DNA of 64,000 bases from NCBI GenBank assembly GCA_005406025.1, contig BGZK01000136.1, positions 1 through 64,000 on the forward strand, in the 5' to 3' direction. The notes under the pieces were generated by a model. It made no database searches. It worked only from the letters and a program-made list of their open reading frames with translations, and was not told the DNA's origin. Origin of the DNA: Eumeta japonica (taxonomy: Eukaryota > Arthropoda > Insecta > Lepidoptera > Psychidae). The first letter of the stretch is position 1. Each line of letters opens with the position of its first letter. Below are positions 34,140-45,104 of this stretch, in pieces. The translations under genes were made by a program, and so were the position numbers.

Positions 34140-34840
34140 CTTATGTTTCTAAAGCTATTTAGAGTTTAACAGCGTTAGGAGATGCTGAGTCCAAAATTAT
34201 TCGAAAACCGCTCGTTCCCAATGGTGCAATAGTTGCTAGAAATATATACAAGAAATAAAAAAATACTATAAAAAAGCGTTCACTTATGGAGGCCTTTCGG
34301 AAATACGGAGTATTAAAACATGTCAAAAAAATATTGATATGGAGAGTCAATCCAACTAATTAATGGCCGGTTTTTTGATCGTTACGAATTTCCGTAGATC
34401 AATATGTATACCTTTCGAAATTCCGCTTACTGTTGGTGGTACCGTTGGCCATTTTTTAAAATTTATTCATAGGAAAGAAATTCCATACACAGCCATTTTT
34501 AAGAGGCTGGAAATTTTTCAGGTATCTTTCTCTCATATAAAACATTCTAATTATACCGGCGGTCGATCCATATAAGACTTAAAAGCTTTAAATGCCTGTT
34601 CGTAAAAAGTTCACTTGGAAACTTTTCTAATAAACATCCGAATTCTTATTGTTTGGGAGGGTGTACAGCTTAACTTTGCTTTCCTTTTGGAATCGAGAAA
34701 GATGCTTCGTGAACTTGAGCGAGTTGTGCGCGATACGCGTAACAGTAATACGCCCATTTGAAAATTCATGTCTTTAAGAAACATAAGGGTGCGAAATAAA
34801 ATATCCCAGATATGCAACATGCCGAATTCCAACTGTATAA
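34140..34840. other. region of scattered ORFs, possibly a decayed transposon gene
   Basis: ORFs of 63-73 codons lie close together on both strands (34159-34350 minus, 34363-34575 plus, 34611-34832 minus). The minus strand around 34360-34500 reads ...KWPTVPPTVSGISKGIHIDLRKFVTIKKPA between stops, which looks like eroded protein sequence, but I cannot assign a family. Confidence 0.2.
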
Positions 34841-35310
34841 GGTTAATAATTATTTTATAGACAATTTATATTTACTTTTATGATAGTATGTGTATTATAA
34901 AGTATAAAACCTTGACTCAAGAAAACAGGCCTATCATTGTTTTAATGGATATTTAAATGATAGTTAAGCTTGTCCAGCGATGTAACGGATTTGACAAAAA
35001 AATAAATAAAAACAGAATAGGGTTTACACAGTTCCTTGACGAATCTTGTTTCTTGAAGAATTGTTAAGGGACTTATTACAATCCATTTACTAAGGCGAGA
35101 ATATACTATGTAGCCTAAAACAAGAAATATACTAAGTGGATAAGGGAAAGGAATAGAAAAGTGGGCAAAGGGAAAAGGAAAGATAAGGGCATAAAAGTGC
35201 AAAGTGTAAATGAAACGCGATAAAATATGAAAGAAAATATGAAAATAAAATCACCAATCATGGATCTACACAATTGATATGTCCTGACAAAAATATATTA
35301 ATACTAGTGA
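34841..35310. other. AT-rich, partly purine-rich DNA
   Basis: A purine-rich run lies at about 35135-35190. The minus ORF at 34942-35202 reads through it and is not supported as a gene. Confidence 0.35.
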
Positions 35311-35671
35311 AGATGGATAGACCGTCCTAGTTTAGAACAAAGCCGCTGGACATTTCTCAAGAACCGTCTACGTCAGGAATTAGTCAACTTTCAATACGCG
35401 CCAAATTACAATAGAGGTAAGTAGGCGCCACAATCGAAACTAGCTAGGAGGCTTGTCGATGGGCTGATTGACGTTTCTCATTGACACCGTTCCGAGTGCC
35501 GTGTGCAATGATACCTACCGATGCAGATTTTTAGGGTTTCGCGATAAAACGGAGGAACAAAACTTTTCTAACTTCCCTCTGGTAGAAAAGAGTAGTATTT
35601 GCACTTGTCATTTTAAAAATAATGATCGAGCTATACCCACCGCTTCCATGGGTCTCTATAAGAGCTACTAA
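35311..35671 (+). other. coding-like patch with consensus donor and a THAP-like word
   Basis: An open frame ending at a perfect donor, AGAG/GTAAGT (GT at 35416), reads SRWTFLKNRLRQEL before the donor. Downstream, the ORF 35468-35671 contains ICTCHFKNND, which resembles the C-x2-H-F end of THAP zinc fingers, but the first cysteine pair is not convincingly placed. It may be an eroded THAP-type or P-element-like gene piece; weak. Confidence 0.15.
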
Positions 35672-36589
35672 GAGCCCATTAGAAAGTTTAGGAGTACATC
35701 CGTTGCGGAATAACCATTTAAGTGAGACTTCCAAAATGTGCAGGCGAACATGTAGTCATCGCCGGCATCGGTAATGGGGCAAGTCGTCTGGTACTGGCAA
35801 ATCAAAGCCGACAACGTTTTGAAGACGGTTTTAGGTCATTGTAATCCATTAATTACCAGTACGATCTTTATTTTGAATATTATTTTACTAGAATCATTGA
35901 AGAAGCAGTGAAAATAAATCGGTAAAAGAAGAACTTTCAAAACATTTTTTTTTTGTTAAATAAGTACGTACATACGATTAGCAAAAAGCGTCTTTAAGGA
36001 TCAAGTGCCTATAAAAATTCTCAACTAAAAAACTTAAAAAGGAAAAACTATTAAAATCATTGTTTTTTTTCTTTTGCATTCAGTTTCGATTAATAAAACG
36101 ATTTTTAAATTTGATGATTACTCCCAATGTATTAATCTATGATGCGCTTGGGTAATAAAGAAAAATGTAGTAAAAGGTACAAAAGTTAGTCGCGATTACT
36201 ATTTAATGAATAAAACAAATAATGAGGTCTATGTTTTTTCTTTTATTGCGATATGAACGAATATCAACCTATGTATTCATTTAATAATACTTACTATTAA
36301 TAATATAAACTCTTACCACGAAAAAAATCACACCACATGGTATGATTTTTGAGCGTCTCTCTTCCTTCGCTGACATCCATCAATCTTCTCATGCAAGCTT
36401 CAAGTGCTTAAAATTTGGCTTTTGCAAGTAATACTTATTGCACACTTTTATATTACTAGCTACTAAAAATGCATTACACGCTAAAACATTAAAATTCAAT
36501 TTTTGTAAGAAAAAAAACAAAAATATTATCAATATTATTCATATGAAAGAAATAGGAAATATCTTCGAGTTCATCGTCTGATTACATTT
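35672..36589. other. AT-rich DNA, nothing recognised
   Basis: Only short chance ORFs and homopolymers. Confidence 0.4.
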
Positions 36590-37030
36590 ATTATTTTATT
36601 AGTTGTAATAATTAGAGTTGCGGAACCATGAGTTGATGTTTCATCGACGTCGTTTTAAACCTATATCGGTGTTATAGCCTACAGTTCGTTTAAATTGGCA
36701 AGTGATTTACTTAACTAAGTATTTCTCAATGCGGCCAATTATTATTTAACTAGAGGCTACATGACCGCGAGCAAATACTCGTCGAGCGACACAAATAATT
36801 ATTTCGTTAATGCCAGTCATCTGGCTAGACTTTAGTAATTTTTTTAAAAATAATTGCATATCGCGACCTTCTCAGAGAACTGCATTCTCAATTGTTAAAT
36901 ATCGCATGTTGACGAACCGCTTTTGATACTTTCGCAGGAAGCATCAAGGAAAGCTCGATGTGATTTCGTATATGCAGGTCAGTTCCGAGTTTACCGTATC
37001 CACAATTCGATGCTTAGGGAGAATATCTTT
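36590..37030. promoter_or_regulatory. complex non-repetitive block, candidate enhancer
   Basis: Homeodomain-type words (CCAATTATTATTTAACTAG, ACAAATAATTATTTCGTTAATG) are mixed with CpG words (GACCGCGAGC, GTCGAGCGAC). No coding signal. Regulatory function is inferred from composition only. Confidence 0.2.
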
Positions 37031-37159
37031 TCTATTTATTGAGAGTTCCAATTTTAACAATTTTACCGCACGTGTAATGGGCGCCTGTGTGAATTTGACC
37101 GAGGTGCCGATCACAAGGAGATAATAAAAAAATAGTGCGTGGAGTCCCTCCGCGCGGAA

Positions 37160-37556
37160 GAAGTGAAACTTCGTAATGTGGAAATGAAAATAAGAAGGGG
37201 TACAAATTGCGTTTTTTGTCGCACGTTACAATTGCGAAAAACAATTGCGAGACGAAATCTACCGACTCACTCTCTTTCTCTCTCCTACTCTCTACCTTTA
37301 TGTATCTTTCTTTATCTCTCTCTCTCTTGCGTTGGAATATTGGACGCTACTCCTTGCTAACGCTCGCGCTGGCCTGTAACAGGTATACTACGCGCACGCG
37401 TTCGAGTGCCACGCATTCGCTCTCGCTCTGGCTGTTTCTATTCCCCCTTTCTAAGAGCGTTGAACATTTAACGCAACAGTGCTTTCATACCCCCTCCATG
37501 GTAACGTTAAACGTTTAACGCAACCTTGTTGGAAATCACATTTGAAGTTTCACTTC
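37160..37556. mobile_element. MITE-like element with GAAGTGAAACTTC inverted ends
   Basis: GAAGTGAAACTTC (37160-37172) and its inverse GAAGTTTCACTTC (37544-37556) bound about 400 bp; a few more bases after each (TGTGGAAATG, AAATGTGATTTCC) also agree. Inside are a CT-rich tract (37262-37330) and two direct copies of CGTTRAACRTTTAACGCAAC (37458-37477 and 37505-37524), the second containing a perfect 16-bp palindrome (37505-37520). The ORFs in 37032-37518 are shadows of this low-complexity DNA. No target duplication was identified. Confidence 0.5.
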
Positions 37557-37569
37557 AAAAAATAGATCG

Positions 37570-37812
37570 ACGGCGGCTTAACGGTTAAGGGCGCCTTCGA
37601 ACCAAAAGTTACGGACTCGATCCTGACCACGCGCGAATTGACCGACAAGTTTTCCGTGCCTCGAGAAGCACTTCAAGCTGTCGGTCGCGGATATTGTCAT
37701 CGCATCGACGACGACGGGGCACGCAGCCCGTGACGTGGGGGGCTACGTCCGGTAAAAAGATTGTGGGCGGGTGTGCCTCAGCAGTGGGGCGATTTAAAAT
37801 TTGATATAAAAA
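37570..37812 (+). mobile_element. tRNA-derived SINE
   Basis: GCGGCTTAACGGTTAAGGGC (A box-like, 37573-37592) and GGACTCGATCCTG (B box-like, 37613-37625) are spaced as in a tRNA head. A body follows with GACCACGCGCGAATTGACCG, a pair of GC-rich blocks and GTGGGCGGGTGTGCCTCAGCAG, then an A-rich 3' end. The wording matches an abundant lepidopteran SINE class. It abuts the MITE-like element upstream. The minus ORF at 37609-37818 is a shadow. Confidence 0.7.
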
Positions 37813-38539
37813 CGACAACGATTAAATAAGAATTTATTTTCACCAAAATAAGCATACAGTTGATAAACCAATTTATTGTTATTACTACAAACCAACCCTG
37901 GCACAGTCGGTTGAATTCATAATAATTTTTTCATAGAATCTATTAATAAAAACAAAAAAAATTTACCTAATTAAATTACTTCCAGATTAGAATTTTTTCC
38001 TAAAAAACCACTGTTGCATTAAATTAAAAACTGGAAAAGCTACTTTATTATGTTTTTTTTTAATTATCTCTCAGAATAAAACTAATAAAAGAAATCTTAC
38101 ACAGTGGAGCCATTTTTTTGTTATTCAATAACAGCTGCTTTTCTTTATATTCAATTGTATTAGAATTAATACATCGAATCACTATTTGAAATATTAAAAT
38201 AAAATGTACTAAGTACATTTTCATGCAAAGAGTTATACAAAAGCATCAATCTGAGCTAATGTTACTTATATTTGAACACAAACACTCCATAATTTATTTG
38301 TAGATTGTAAATTGTTCAAATCAAATCATAAATATCTTTATTTCGTAAGTAATAGAAATGACACTTGAAATGCGTTACAAATAACTGTTTGCGATATTAT
38401 CAGCACCACCCATTCCAAATGCTAATTCACCTTGGGAAGAATGTAACTCAAAGTTTGGTCTTTTTTAGTAATCGATACAAAATATTCAGTAATTAATAAT
38501 TTAGTACAACACTTTGAAATAACATGAAGCAACCTGATA
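37813..38539. other. AT-rich DNA, probably LINE 3' flank
   Basis: No features recognised; the part next to 38540 may be the 3' UTR of the minus-strand LINE. Confidence 0.35.
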
Positions 38540-38995
38540 GCCGAGCAGTGCAATCCTATGGGTTTTTTTCATTACGATATTAAGACACGGTATAATAGCC
38601 CTTTCCATACAACTTTATTTAACGAAATGTTTAAATTCATAAAATGCCAAATTTTGAATTTCAGCCGGAACCTTATTATAAAAGCGCACACATTGCCCTT
38701 AAATGGTTTGTTAACATTTCTTAGATGAGGCTTATGAGCAGCAAGATCGTTCTTATATCTAGTGTTAATGTTATGGATGTCACTCCTCCTATGTCTCTAG
38801 GTATATACTAGGTTTTCGTATATGTATTGTGATGCTAAAGTTAAATATTATTTTCCTTAAATTTTCTCTGAGAGATGCCATTGGTTTCAAATCATAAACA
38901 GCACGAACAGCTCGCTTCTGCAACACAAAAATTGTGCCAATATCGGCTGCGTGACCCCATAACAAAGTTCCGAATATTATGTCTATGGTGAGTGA
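38540..38995 (-). mobile_element. LINE remnant, C-terminal reverse transcriptase (CR1-like), minus strand
   Basis: Minus-strand reading gives FGTLLWGHAADIGTIFVLQKRAVRAVYDL, then SLRENLRK, then after frameshifts ...VPAEIQNLAFYEFKHFVK. This is the typical end of a CR1-type reverse transcriptase ORF (W-G, Q-K-R-A-x-R, F-K motifs in order). Stops and shifts show that it is dead. It differs in sequence from the LINE at 6752-7815 and so represents a second LINE lineage. Truncated at the 5' side near 38995. Confidence 0.75.
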
Positions 38996-39344
38996 GTCTA
39001 TGAGTGCCTAGTCTATGGTGGAACATATTTTTTTTTGCGTCAAAAGTAGTTTTATTAGGTTTCTATATTCTTTAAAATTCAGCTCTATACCCATATTTTA
39101 ATAAATAAAATTCTAATGGGGATTCATACAAAATATTTCCTCTGGCATTAGAAAGTAAACAATTTTATGGCATTTTTCTTTACGAGTTTTTCTCAAATGA
39201 TGAAAAAATTAAAACTCTTTTGTTAGCAACAATTATTTTTATTTACCTAATTTCGTATGTATTAATATGTTCAATGAAACCAGATAACGGAAACGTAGGA
39301 GGAGCCGTGTGCGGTACTTGTATCTTTACGTATCAGGTTCGTGT
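38996..39344. other. AT-rich DNA, nothing recognised
   Basis: Short direct repeat of GTCTATGGTG (about 38980-39020). No gene. Confidence 0.35.
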
Positions 39345-39392
39345 CACTCTGATGCGGAAGCGCGTCAGAGTGTGTGATACTAATGTATCACA
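39345..39392. repeat. two adjacent hairpins
   Basis: Hairpin 1 (39345-39372): CACTCTGATGCG, 4-nt loop GAAG, CGCGTCAGAGTG, 12-bp stem with one G:U-type difference. Hairpin 2 (39373-39392): TGTGATAC, loop TAAT, GTATCACA, perfect 8-bp stem. They are directly adjacent, suggesting a structured transcript or a paired protein site. The overlapping ORF (39220-39501) is not supported. Confidence 0.8.
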
Positions 39393-40419
39393 CAATTTCT
39401 TACTTCATTTTGAGGGGTTCGTACCTCGATACAGCACCCAGTGCCTTGTAATAGTGTTGTGTAAACACGTATCCCCTATCTATAAAATAATCGACAAGTA
39501 GGTGTTGCTGACAATGACCCTGTCCGCCCGCGGCGATAATCGCTGTGAGAGATCGAACGATCATGCTTTCCACGTCACTGCCAGATGGGACCGATAATGA
39601 TGTACAATAAACAACGATTGTTACGTTTGTCGATGCAAGTTATCGATAGTGCGACTCCGCCTCGACTTATTGTTGTCGTAACAATTTTAAGTGCTGTCTC
39701 TTTATCAGATTACATTTTTACTTTTTTTTTTCACATATTAGTAACTAATATAAGAAAAAATAATAAGTTATTTTATTTCAGCATTGGTTATTATATGAGG
39801 CGTTTGTGTGGATTTTTTATTTCATAATATATATTTAGTTCATATTTCTCAACCAAATGCAATTTTTAAAAATAACGCTTAACAAATGATATATTTTATT
39901 TTGAAGTACCAAATTATTTTACGTTATTAAAAAACGCTAAAAAACTTACGTTATCATTTGCTTAGTATTAACAAAAGCGTCAATTTACCGTAATTAAATG
40001 AAAAGGAAAACCGTTATTATAAATTATCCCAAATTGAAGTATTTTAAACCTATCATTTCTACAATTCATTCGATAGCAAGGCAAAGGGTTATTTGTATTG
40101 TATAAATTAATTAGTATTCAAGCTATTTCAACGTGGTAAATATACTCCTTTTTCAATCCAATAAAATATGACAAGCTAAATTAGCTTATTATTAAATATA
40201 AAGACACTTATATTATATAGTACTACAGATAATGGTGAATAAATTACTGAAGCGGACAGAAATAAGTTCAATTTCTAAATGAGGACTTATCCACATAAGT
40301 ATGCTCATCACACTTGTCGCAAACTAAGAAATTGTTTCGTTATGAATGAATCCGCATCGGAGCATTAGGGATGCATTTTGGACACCATTCATAGACTACA
40401 GGAGTCCAATGAGACAATG
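39393..40419. other. AT-rich DNA with a CpG patch
   Basis: GTCCGCCCGCGGCGATAATC (39522-39541) is a GC-rich patch and may be regulatory. The 80-codon ORF at 39585 is AT-biased and lacks a domain. Confidence 0.35.
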
Positions 40420-40545
40420 GGAAACAAACCCGTAAACTCTTCACCTTAAGAAAGTATTAAAAGTGAGTCTAGCTATCTAAAAAAGCAGTCTAATCTGCTA
40501 AGCCATGGAGGCCGTCGTTGATCTTAGGGTTCCATGTATCGAACT
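40420..40545 (-). mobile_element. possible tRNA-derived SINE remnant
   Basis: On the minus strand, ATGGCTTAGCAG (about 40494-40506) resembles an A box and CGGGTTTGTTTCCC (about 40420-40433) a B box. Box spacing is longer than in tRNAs. Weak call. Confidence 0.3.
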
Positions 40546-41399
40546 CAAAAAACCTTTTAGAAACTTCCACTTTGTACTTACGAGTAAGATGTAAAAATTT
40601 AAAGAAGAAACAGTTAAAAAAAAGAATACAGCAACTAAAACTATCTAAGTCATTCTATCCGCTGGATGATCACTACAAAAAATGTTAGATTGCTTAGAAT
40701 TTAAATTTTGTACAGCTCTACTAAAGATTGACATTACTGATTAATAACGTCTTCTTTGTTTAATTGACGCTTTCAAACATTCATATTTCGATTATATTTA
40801 TATGAATAAGTCAAAAGTTATTTTACTTCATCCTTTCTTTTCCGTAATAATGATACCTAGAATTAAAATAAATAAAAAAAGCCAATCTGTCCACACATTA
40901 TTAATGTGATTCATCAAATGCACCATCAATTCATATAACTCGGCTTCTAAGCCTTTAAAATAAACATGTTATTATTTAATCAGGGCACGCGTTATATATT
41001 CAAAGCTCATAAAACTTTCAGATTGAGTTCATACCCTCCAGCCAAAGGATCTTGTTTGTGCGTGGCCCTTTACAAGTGTGCGTTGTTTACTTTCAATTTG
41101 CTATCCCACCTAAGCGGAATAGCACTTGGATGAGACTTGTCTATTTTTGTACCGAGTTCTCTTTTTTTTTTGTAAGTGAACCGGGCGAAAGCTTATTTAG
41201 CATATGTGGTCTTTCGTAATCTCAAAGAGATAAATAAAATGTATAAAATAAATATACGAGCCACACATCTCTTTAATAACTACATAATGCTATGTCTTGA
41301 TCGATTGCTTGACTCATCGTTGCCTAACCAAAAGTGCTGAACTTAAAATAATGGAATTTAAACTGTGTCTTAAGTCTTATGTTGTATGCATTCATTAAG
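40546..41399. other. AT-rich DNA, nothing recognised
   Basis: No features recognised. Confidence 0.4.
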
Positions 41400-41735
41400 C
41401 AAGTATTTTTTGACATTCGTCCTGTAAAAGGGCAAAAAAGAAGTTCAAAGTTTATATGAAAGTTCGCCATATATAAAAGCAAGCCCATAGATTTTTTTTA
41501 TTTGGTATACGAATTCGACATAAAAAATGATCCGTTTTATAATTTTTGAAAATTTTCTCTTATGGAGGTAAACTAGGGGGCGAAAATATGTACGGAAAAT
41601 CGAAATATTTGATAACTAGAAAGTTTACAATTTATTTTTAGGCTATCTGCATAAAATAAAAATACGTTTTTCGGTGCTTTTATTTATTCCCTATGAGGAT
41701 AAAATAGGAGAAAAAAATATATAATAGTCTGATAT
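41400..41735 (+). mobile_element. probable non-LTR-type repeat remnant
   Basis: Words such as GACATTCGTCCTGTAAAAGGG, AAAGTTTATATGAAAGTTCG and TATGGAGGTAAACTAGGGGGCG recall the UTR-like repeat class seen at 49.8 kb and 16.5 kb. Boundaries unclear. Confidence 0.35.
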
Positions 41736-42049
41736 TTATAAAAGGTTAATGCAAGAATAAAAGCGTAGAAATTACTAAAAAATACGAAGCTTGCTCATCG
41801 CAAGCAAGAAAAGAGGCTATGTTCGTCCCGCCTGGACCACTTAAGCCTTCGGAATTTCCGTTGCAATTTAAGCGACTCCAGTTTCCTATTAAAGTTTGTT
41901 TCGCGATTACTGTTAATAAATAACAAGAGCAGTCCTTGAAACTGACAGCAGTGGATTGATTCTACATAGTAAATTTTATGTGGTGTCGGTCCACAGTCAG
42001 ATTACCAGTCAGACAGACTAAATTATCTTATTAAGTCTTCAAATAAGTC
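41736..42049. other. AT-rich DNA, nothing recognised
   Basis: No features recognised. Confidence 0.4.
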
Positions 42050-42505
42050 ATATTTGCTACAAGAACGTATCTCCACGCACGCGAAACCCCGGACAACGGC
42101 TAGTCGCGATGGAACAACTAATAGTTTATACGCTCTTCAATAGTTGACCTTAAATTTTACGTAAGTACACAGATAAAATCGAACGGATTAAACTTTTTAA
42201 AGCTTTTAACCATCGAATTAGATAAACATCGAGATGTAACAACAGATGTACAGTAAAAGAAAAAAAATAAGCTCGAACATAAAGCCTTCGCTGTCGCCGA
42301 AGCGGCGAGACAAAGGCCCGCGAAGTCATGACCGGCCCGTTCCGCGATGCAGTTTCCGATCGCAGATAAGTTGATCCAGATTAGATAATTGCATCTGTTG
42401 GGCAACACGCGGCCAAGAGTGAGCGGTTATGAGCGATAATGGCGGACGAGAGTGGAAAAATCGACCCGACACGCACCGGCATGCCGTAGAAGCGATTTAG
42501 AATAA
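42050..42505. promoter_or_regulatory. GC-rich island with GATA-type words, candidate enhancer
   Basis: The block contains CTGTCGCCGAAGCGGCGAGAC, CCGCGAAGTCATGACCGGCC and, within 30 bp, AGATAAG and AGATAAT (42363-42391), followed by GCGATAATGG. Paired GATA words in complex, CpG-containing sequence suit an enhancer. No exon structure. The minus ORF at 42157-42408 has no domain and is rejected. Confidence 0.3.
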
Positions 42506-42961
42506 GTGGACCGTTTGCACTTATTTTATTCTGTAACATAATAAGTCAGATATAAGAAGTCAACGAGCGTGTACGCAATGATAGGCATGAAACACTTATG
42601 TGGGCAGCAATGAAATTTTTGGGATTTCGACATTCGTAATACAAGTATATTAAAAAACAATTAAGGTTTTTGAAAATCTTTGGGAGAGATTTACGTTTTA
42701 CTTTGTGTAGATTGCCGTTTGTTTTCTTTTTATTCTGACATCGTTTTGAAAACTGTATGCCGGCACTACAACGAATCTAAGTCGAGAGAATATTCGCTCC
42801 ACGATTTTTCACGTTTATTACTGGGGCTTTTTGATGGCTTTTGTGACGGATGTTTTAGCTTCGTGTATTCGCGGTTGAATTCAGGCATCAATGGCATCGC
42901 CTTTTTGACAATTTACGTGTAAATAGACCGGCGAATACAGTTACTTTATAGAGTTACTGAA
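42506..42961. other. mixed DNA with overlapping ORFs on both strands
   Basis: A plus-strand ORF of 80 codons (42680-42922) starts with TTG and has no domain. On the minus strand a 50-codon frame (about 42767-42918) reads FNREYTKLKHPSQKPSKSP... and ends SEYSLDLDSL before a TAG; it looks protein-like but lacks a clear acceptor. Neither is confirmed. Confidence 0.2.
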
Positions 42962-43189
42962 ACTAATATAAATACTGTACGACAACTGATCAAAACTGAT
43001 GAACAAAATACTTTTGAGCAAATTCATACTGTAGTAGGTATTGGTAGGGGTCAAGTGCAAAAGATTTTGTATGTACATCTGAAGGTTTACATTCCAAGAG
43101 GCCATTGTAAACGTCCCCAAGAAAGACCGTGTCGACTGTTTCTTACAATGATTCCATGGAAAATAAAAAAACTAATGAGGTGTCTCTGA
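42962..43189 (+). pseudogene. mariner-type transposase fragment (N-terminal HTH region)
   Basis: A 75-codon open frame reads VRQLIKTDEQNTFEQIHTVV, then GIGRGQVQKILYVHLKV. This matches the second helix-turn-helix of mariner transposases (V-R-x-x-I...T-x-x-x-I...L-x-I-G-x-x-x-x-x-x-I-L-H-x-H-L). After the HLKV block the normally following W-x-P-H-x-L linker motif has decayed, and the catalytic D,D34D domain is absent. A TGA ends it at 43187-43189. No terminal inverted repeats were found by eye. It is a remnant of a dead mariner copy. Confidence 0.6.
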
Positions 43190-43828
43190 GACACTCGGTT
43201 GATAGAAAGTTTCTTTCGCTATATGTAAATATATTTTATGAATTGAATGAGAACAATGAAATTAATTAAAGCGCTTGATAGTAATTAAATTTAATTTGTA
43301 CATAAAAAGCCCAGCTACAAAAATAATATTGTCTTTTTTTTCTATGGTGGAATAGTTGAATATTTAAACGATAGATGGCTTTTTCCAAAATTTATTAAAA
43401 TACAATTCCCTGTTTTTTTAAATAATTTAAATAATAAACAAAAAGTAGTCAATTTGCATGCATAAAAACACAAAAAAAACACATTCAAACATTATTTCTC
43501 GTTAAAAATATTAAATGCTAAGAGATTATAATGATATGTAAAAATATTATTCATTACAAAAATATTGAAATAGTTAATCGTATGTTTTTCCTTTTGCATA
43601 GATATTTCTTCATTTGTGTTTGTACATAAAACGTTCCAGCAAATAATGTTTTTTGAAGTTCTTCAAAACTATTCCATTATTTTCACTGTTACATATTAAA
43701 ATTATTATACAATAATTGCTGTTAATATAAAAGTATTACTAATTATATTAAAAATAATAATAAAATGAATTAAAACATTTGAAAGTAATTAAATAAATAA
43801 ATAAAAAATAATCTAATGCTAGGAAAAA
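43190..43828. other. AT-rich DNA, nothing recognised
   Basis: No further transposase block or repeat end recognised. Confidence 0.4.
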
Positions 43829-43890
43829 TTCGAACCCGGGTACCCCGTGCTCGCGAAGTAATGGCTATGCAGCTGAGCTAAATCGTTCAA
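43815..43890 (-). mobile_element. tRNA-like SINE head or tRNA pseudogene
   Basis: On the minus strand TTTAGCTCAGCTGCATAGCC gives a good A box (TAGCTCAGCTG) and CCCGGGTTCGAATTT gives a B box (GGTTCGAAT) about 45 nt later, near-tRNA spacing. The T stem on the 3' side (TTTTT) no longer pairs with CCGGG and the acceptor stem is not formed, so it is not a functional tRNA. Confidence 0.6.
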
Positions 43891-44264
43891 CTGATTCTCC
43901 AGCTAAAGTAGTTATGCTATACTTCAAATGTCCTGTACCATGGTAACACTTACATAACATTATTTTTGCTGCATAGCTCCTCGCGGTGTCGTGCGATAAC
44001 AAAATTTGTTTCAAAAAAAAATAAAAATAATGAAGTATACTTCGAAAAACAGTAAGTATATGATAACCACAATATGTCTTATTAATGAGAAACCAAAAAT
44101 TTTCAGTATCGCCCACGTATTGTCACATAGACGCTGAAAGTTGTAATGTCAAACGAGAAAGTTATAAGAAAAAAAAATGTATACATATTTTTGTGTCAAG
44201 TTTTCAACCACTCCATTGCTGAGGCTAATGCGCCTTCCCATAATCTTTATATTAGTCCGAGAGG
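43891..44264. other. AT-rich DNA, nothing recognised
   Basis: The minus ORF 43865-44116 runs through the tRNA-like unit and is rejected. Confidence 0.4.
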
Positions 44265-44352
44265 CTTGGACTTCATGCTGGTCTAGTAGTTAGGCTTTCA
44301 TATTCAAAGTGCAATTCTATTATCTATGAAATAAAGATGTTTTTGAGTTGAT
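44205..44352 (+). mobile_element. tRNA-derived SINE remnant, plus strand
   Basis: GCTGGTCTAGTAGTTAGGC (44277-44295) is a close match to a tRNA A box of the Glu/Asp type, and GTGCAATTCTATT (44310-44322) is a weak B box. An AATAAAG word follows at 44329. Boundaries are approximate. Confidence 0.45.
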
Positions 44353-44604
44353 TTGATTAGCAAACTTTGGCGGCAGATAACGACTGCCCTCACCAATGTC
44401 ATGATAATGTTAGAGGCGCTTTTAGGCGCCAGCGAGGCGGTTTTATTTTATTTTAGTCACGGTTCATTGTACACTCAAACTATACATATGTAATAATAAA
44501 TAATTGAATATGATTGTAATATATATATATATATACCAGCATGTTAATAATAAATTTTATTTCCATTATTAGACAGCAAATAATGAAATATAATCTAAAA
44601 ATGA
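44353..44604. other. AT-rich DNA with a (TA)n tract
   Basis: A short (TA)n run lies at 44520-44535. A GC-rich patch at 44370-44440 includes GGCGGTTTTATTTTA and may be a repeat fragment. Confidence 0.4.
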
Positions 44605-44612
44605 GTGAAATA

Positions 44613-44734
44613 CAAGCGCGGATCCAGCCGTCGAATCAGGGGGTCATACATACGAGGTTGACAGGACTGGCTCTACTTCAGTTACAACAAAGACTGCCCG
44701 TTAAAACCTCATGGCCCCCTCGGATCCGCCATTA
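44613..44734. mobile_element. hAT-type MITE (CAGTGGCGGATCC family) with near-perfect 8-bp target duplication
   Basis: Left end CAAGCGCGGATCCAG and the reverse complement of the right end TAATGGCGGATCC are decayed forms of CAGTGGCGGATCC ends common in arthropod hAT elements. The flanks GTGAAATA (44605-44612) and GTCAAATA (44735-44742) agree at 7 of 8 positions, the duplication length expected for hAT. The 122-bp interior cannot code for transposase. The ORF at 44541-44735 is a shadow. Confidence 0.7.
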
Positions 44735-44742
44735 GTCAAATA

Positions 44743-45104
44743 TTATGAGTGTAATTGATTTAACTCATCACCTAATATGATATATGAATATGACAGATTT
44801 TGAAATTAAATGGGTTAAAATATTTGGAATTATGAAATAGTTAAATGAATAAGCTTTAGGTAATATCGTGTCATGCAATCGCACTTTTATTTTTATGGTT
44901 TTATTTATTATAGTTTTGTCACGTTCATAAAAACGGTGACGTATATAATCTATTCACAAAAAAAAATAGTCGTGAGGTTAGTACGCCCGCTTGAGATGAT
45001 GAATGCGTCAATTCGAGCGTGCAATATAAGGCTGCATGTACGGCTGAGTGTTTGTACCGTATGCATATGAGTTATAACTCTTGTGCATACGGTTAATATC
45101 GATG
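44743..45104. other. AT-rich DNA, nothing recognised
   Basis: A GCATACGG/CCGTATGC inverted word pair lies near 45056-45092. No gene. Confidence 0.35.

Noticed and set aside
37139..37518. Overlapping ORFs rich in Leu and Ser
   Set aside because: They are translations of a CT-rich tract inside a MITE-like element.
43815..43890. Functional tRNA gene
   Set aside because: A and B boxes are present but the T stem and acceptor stem do not pair.
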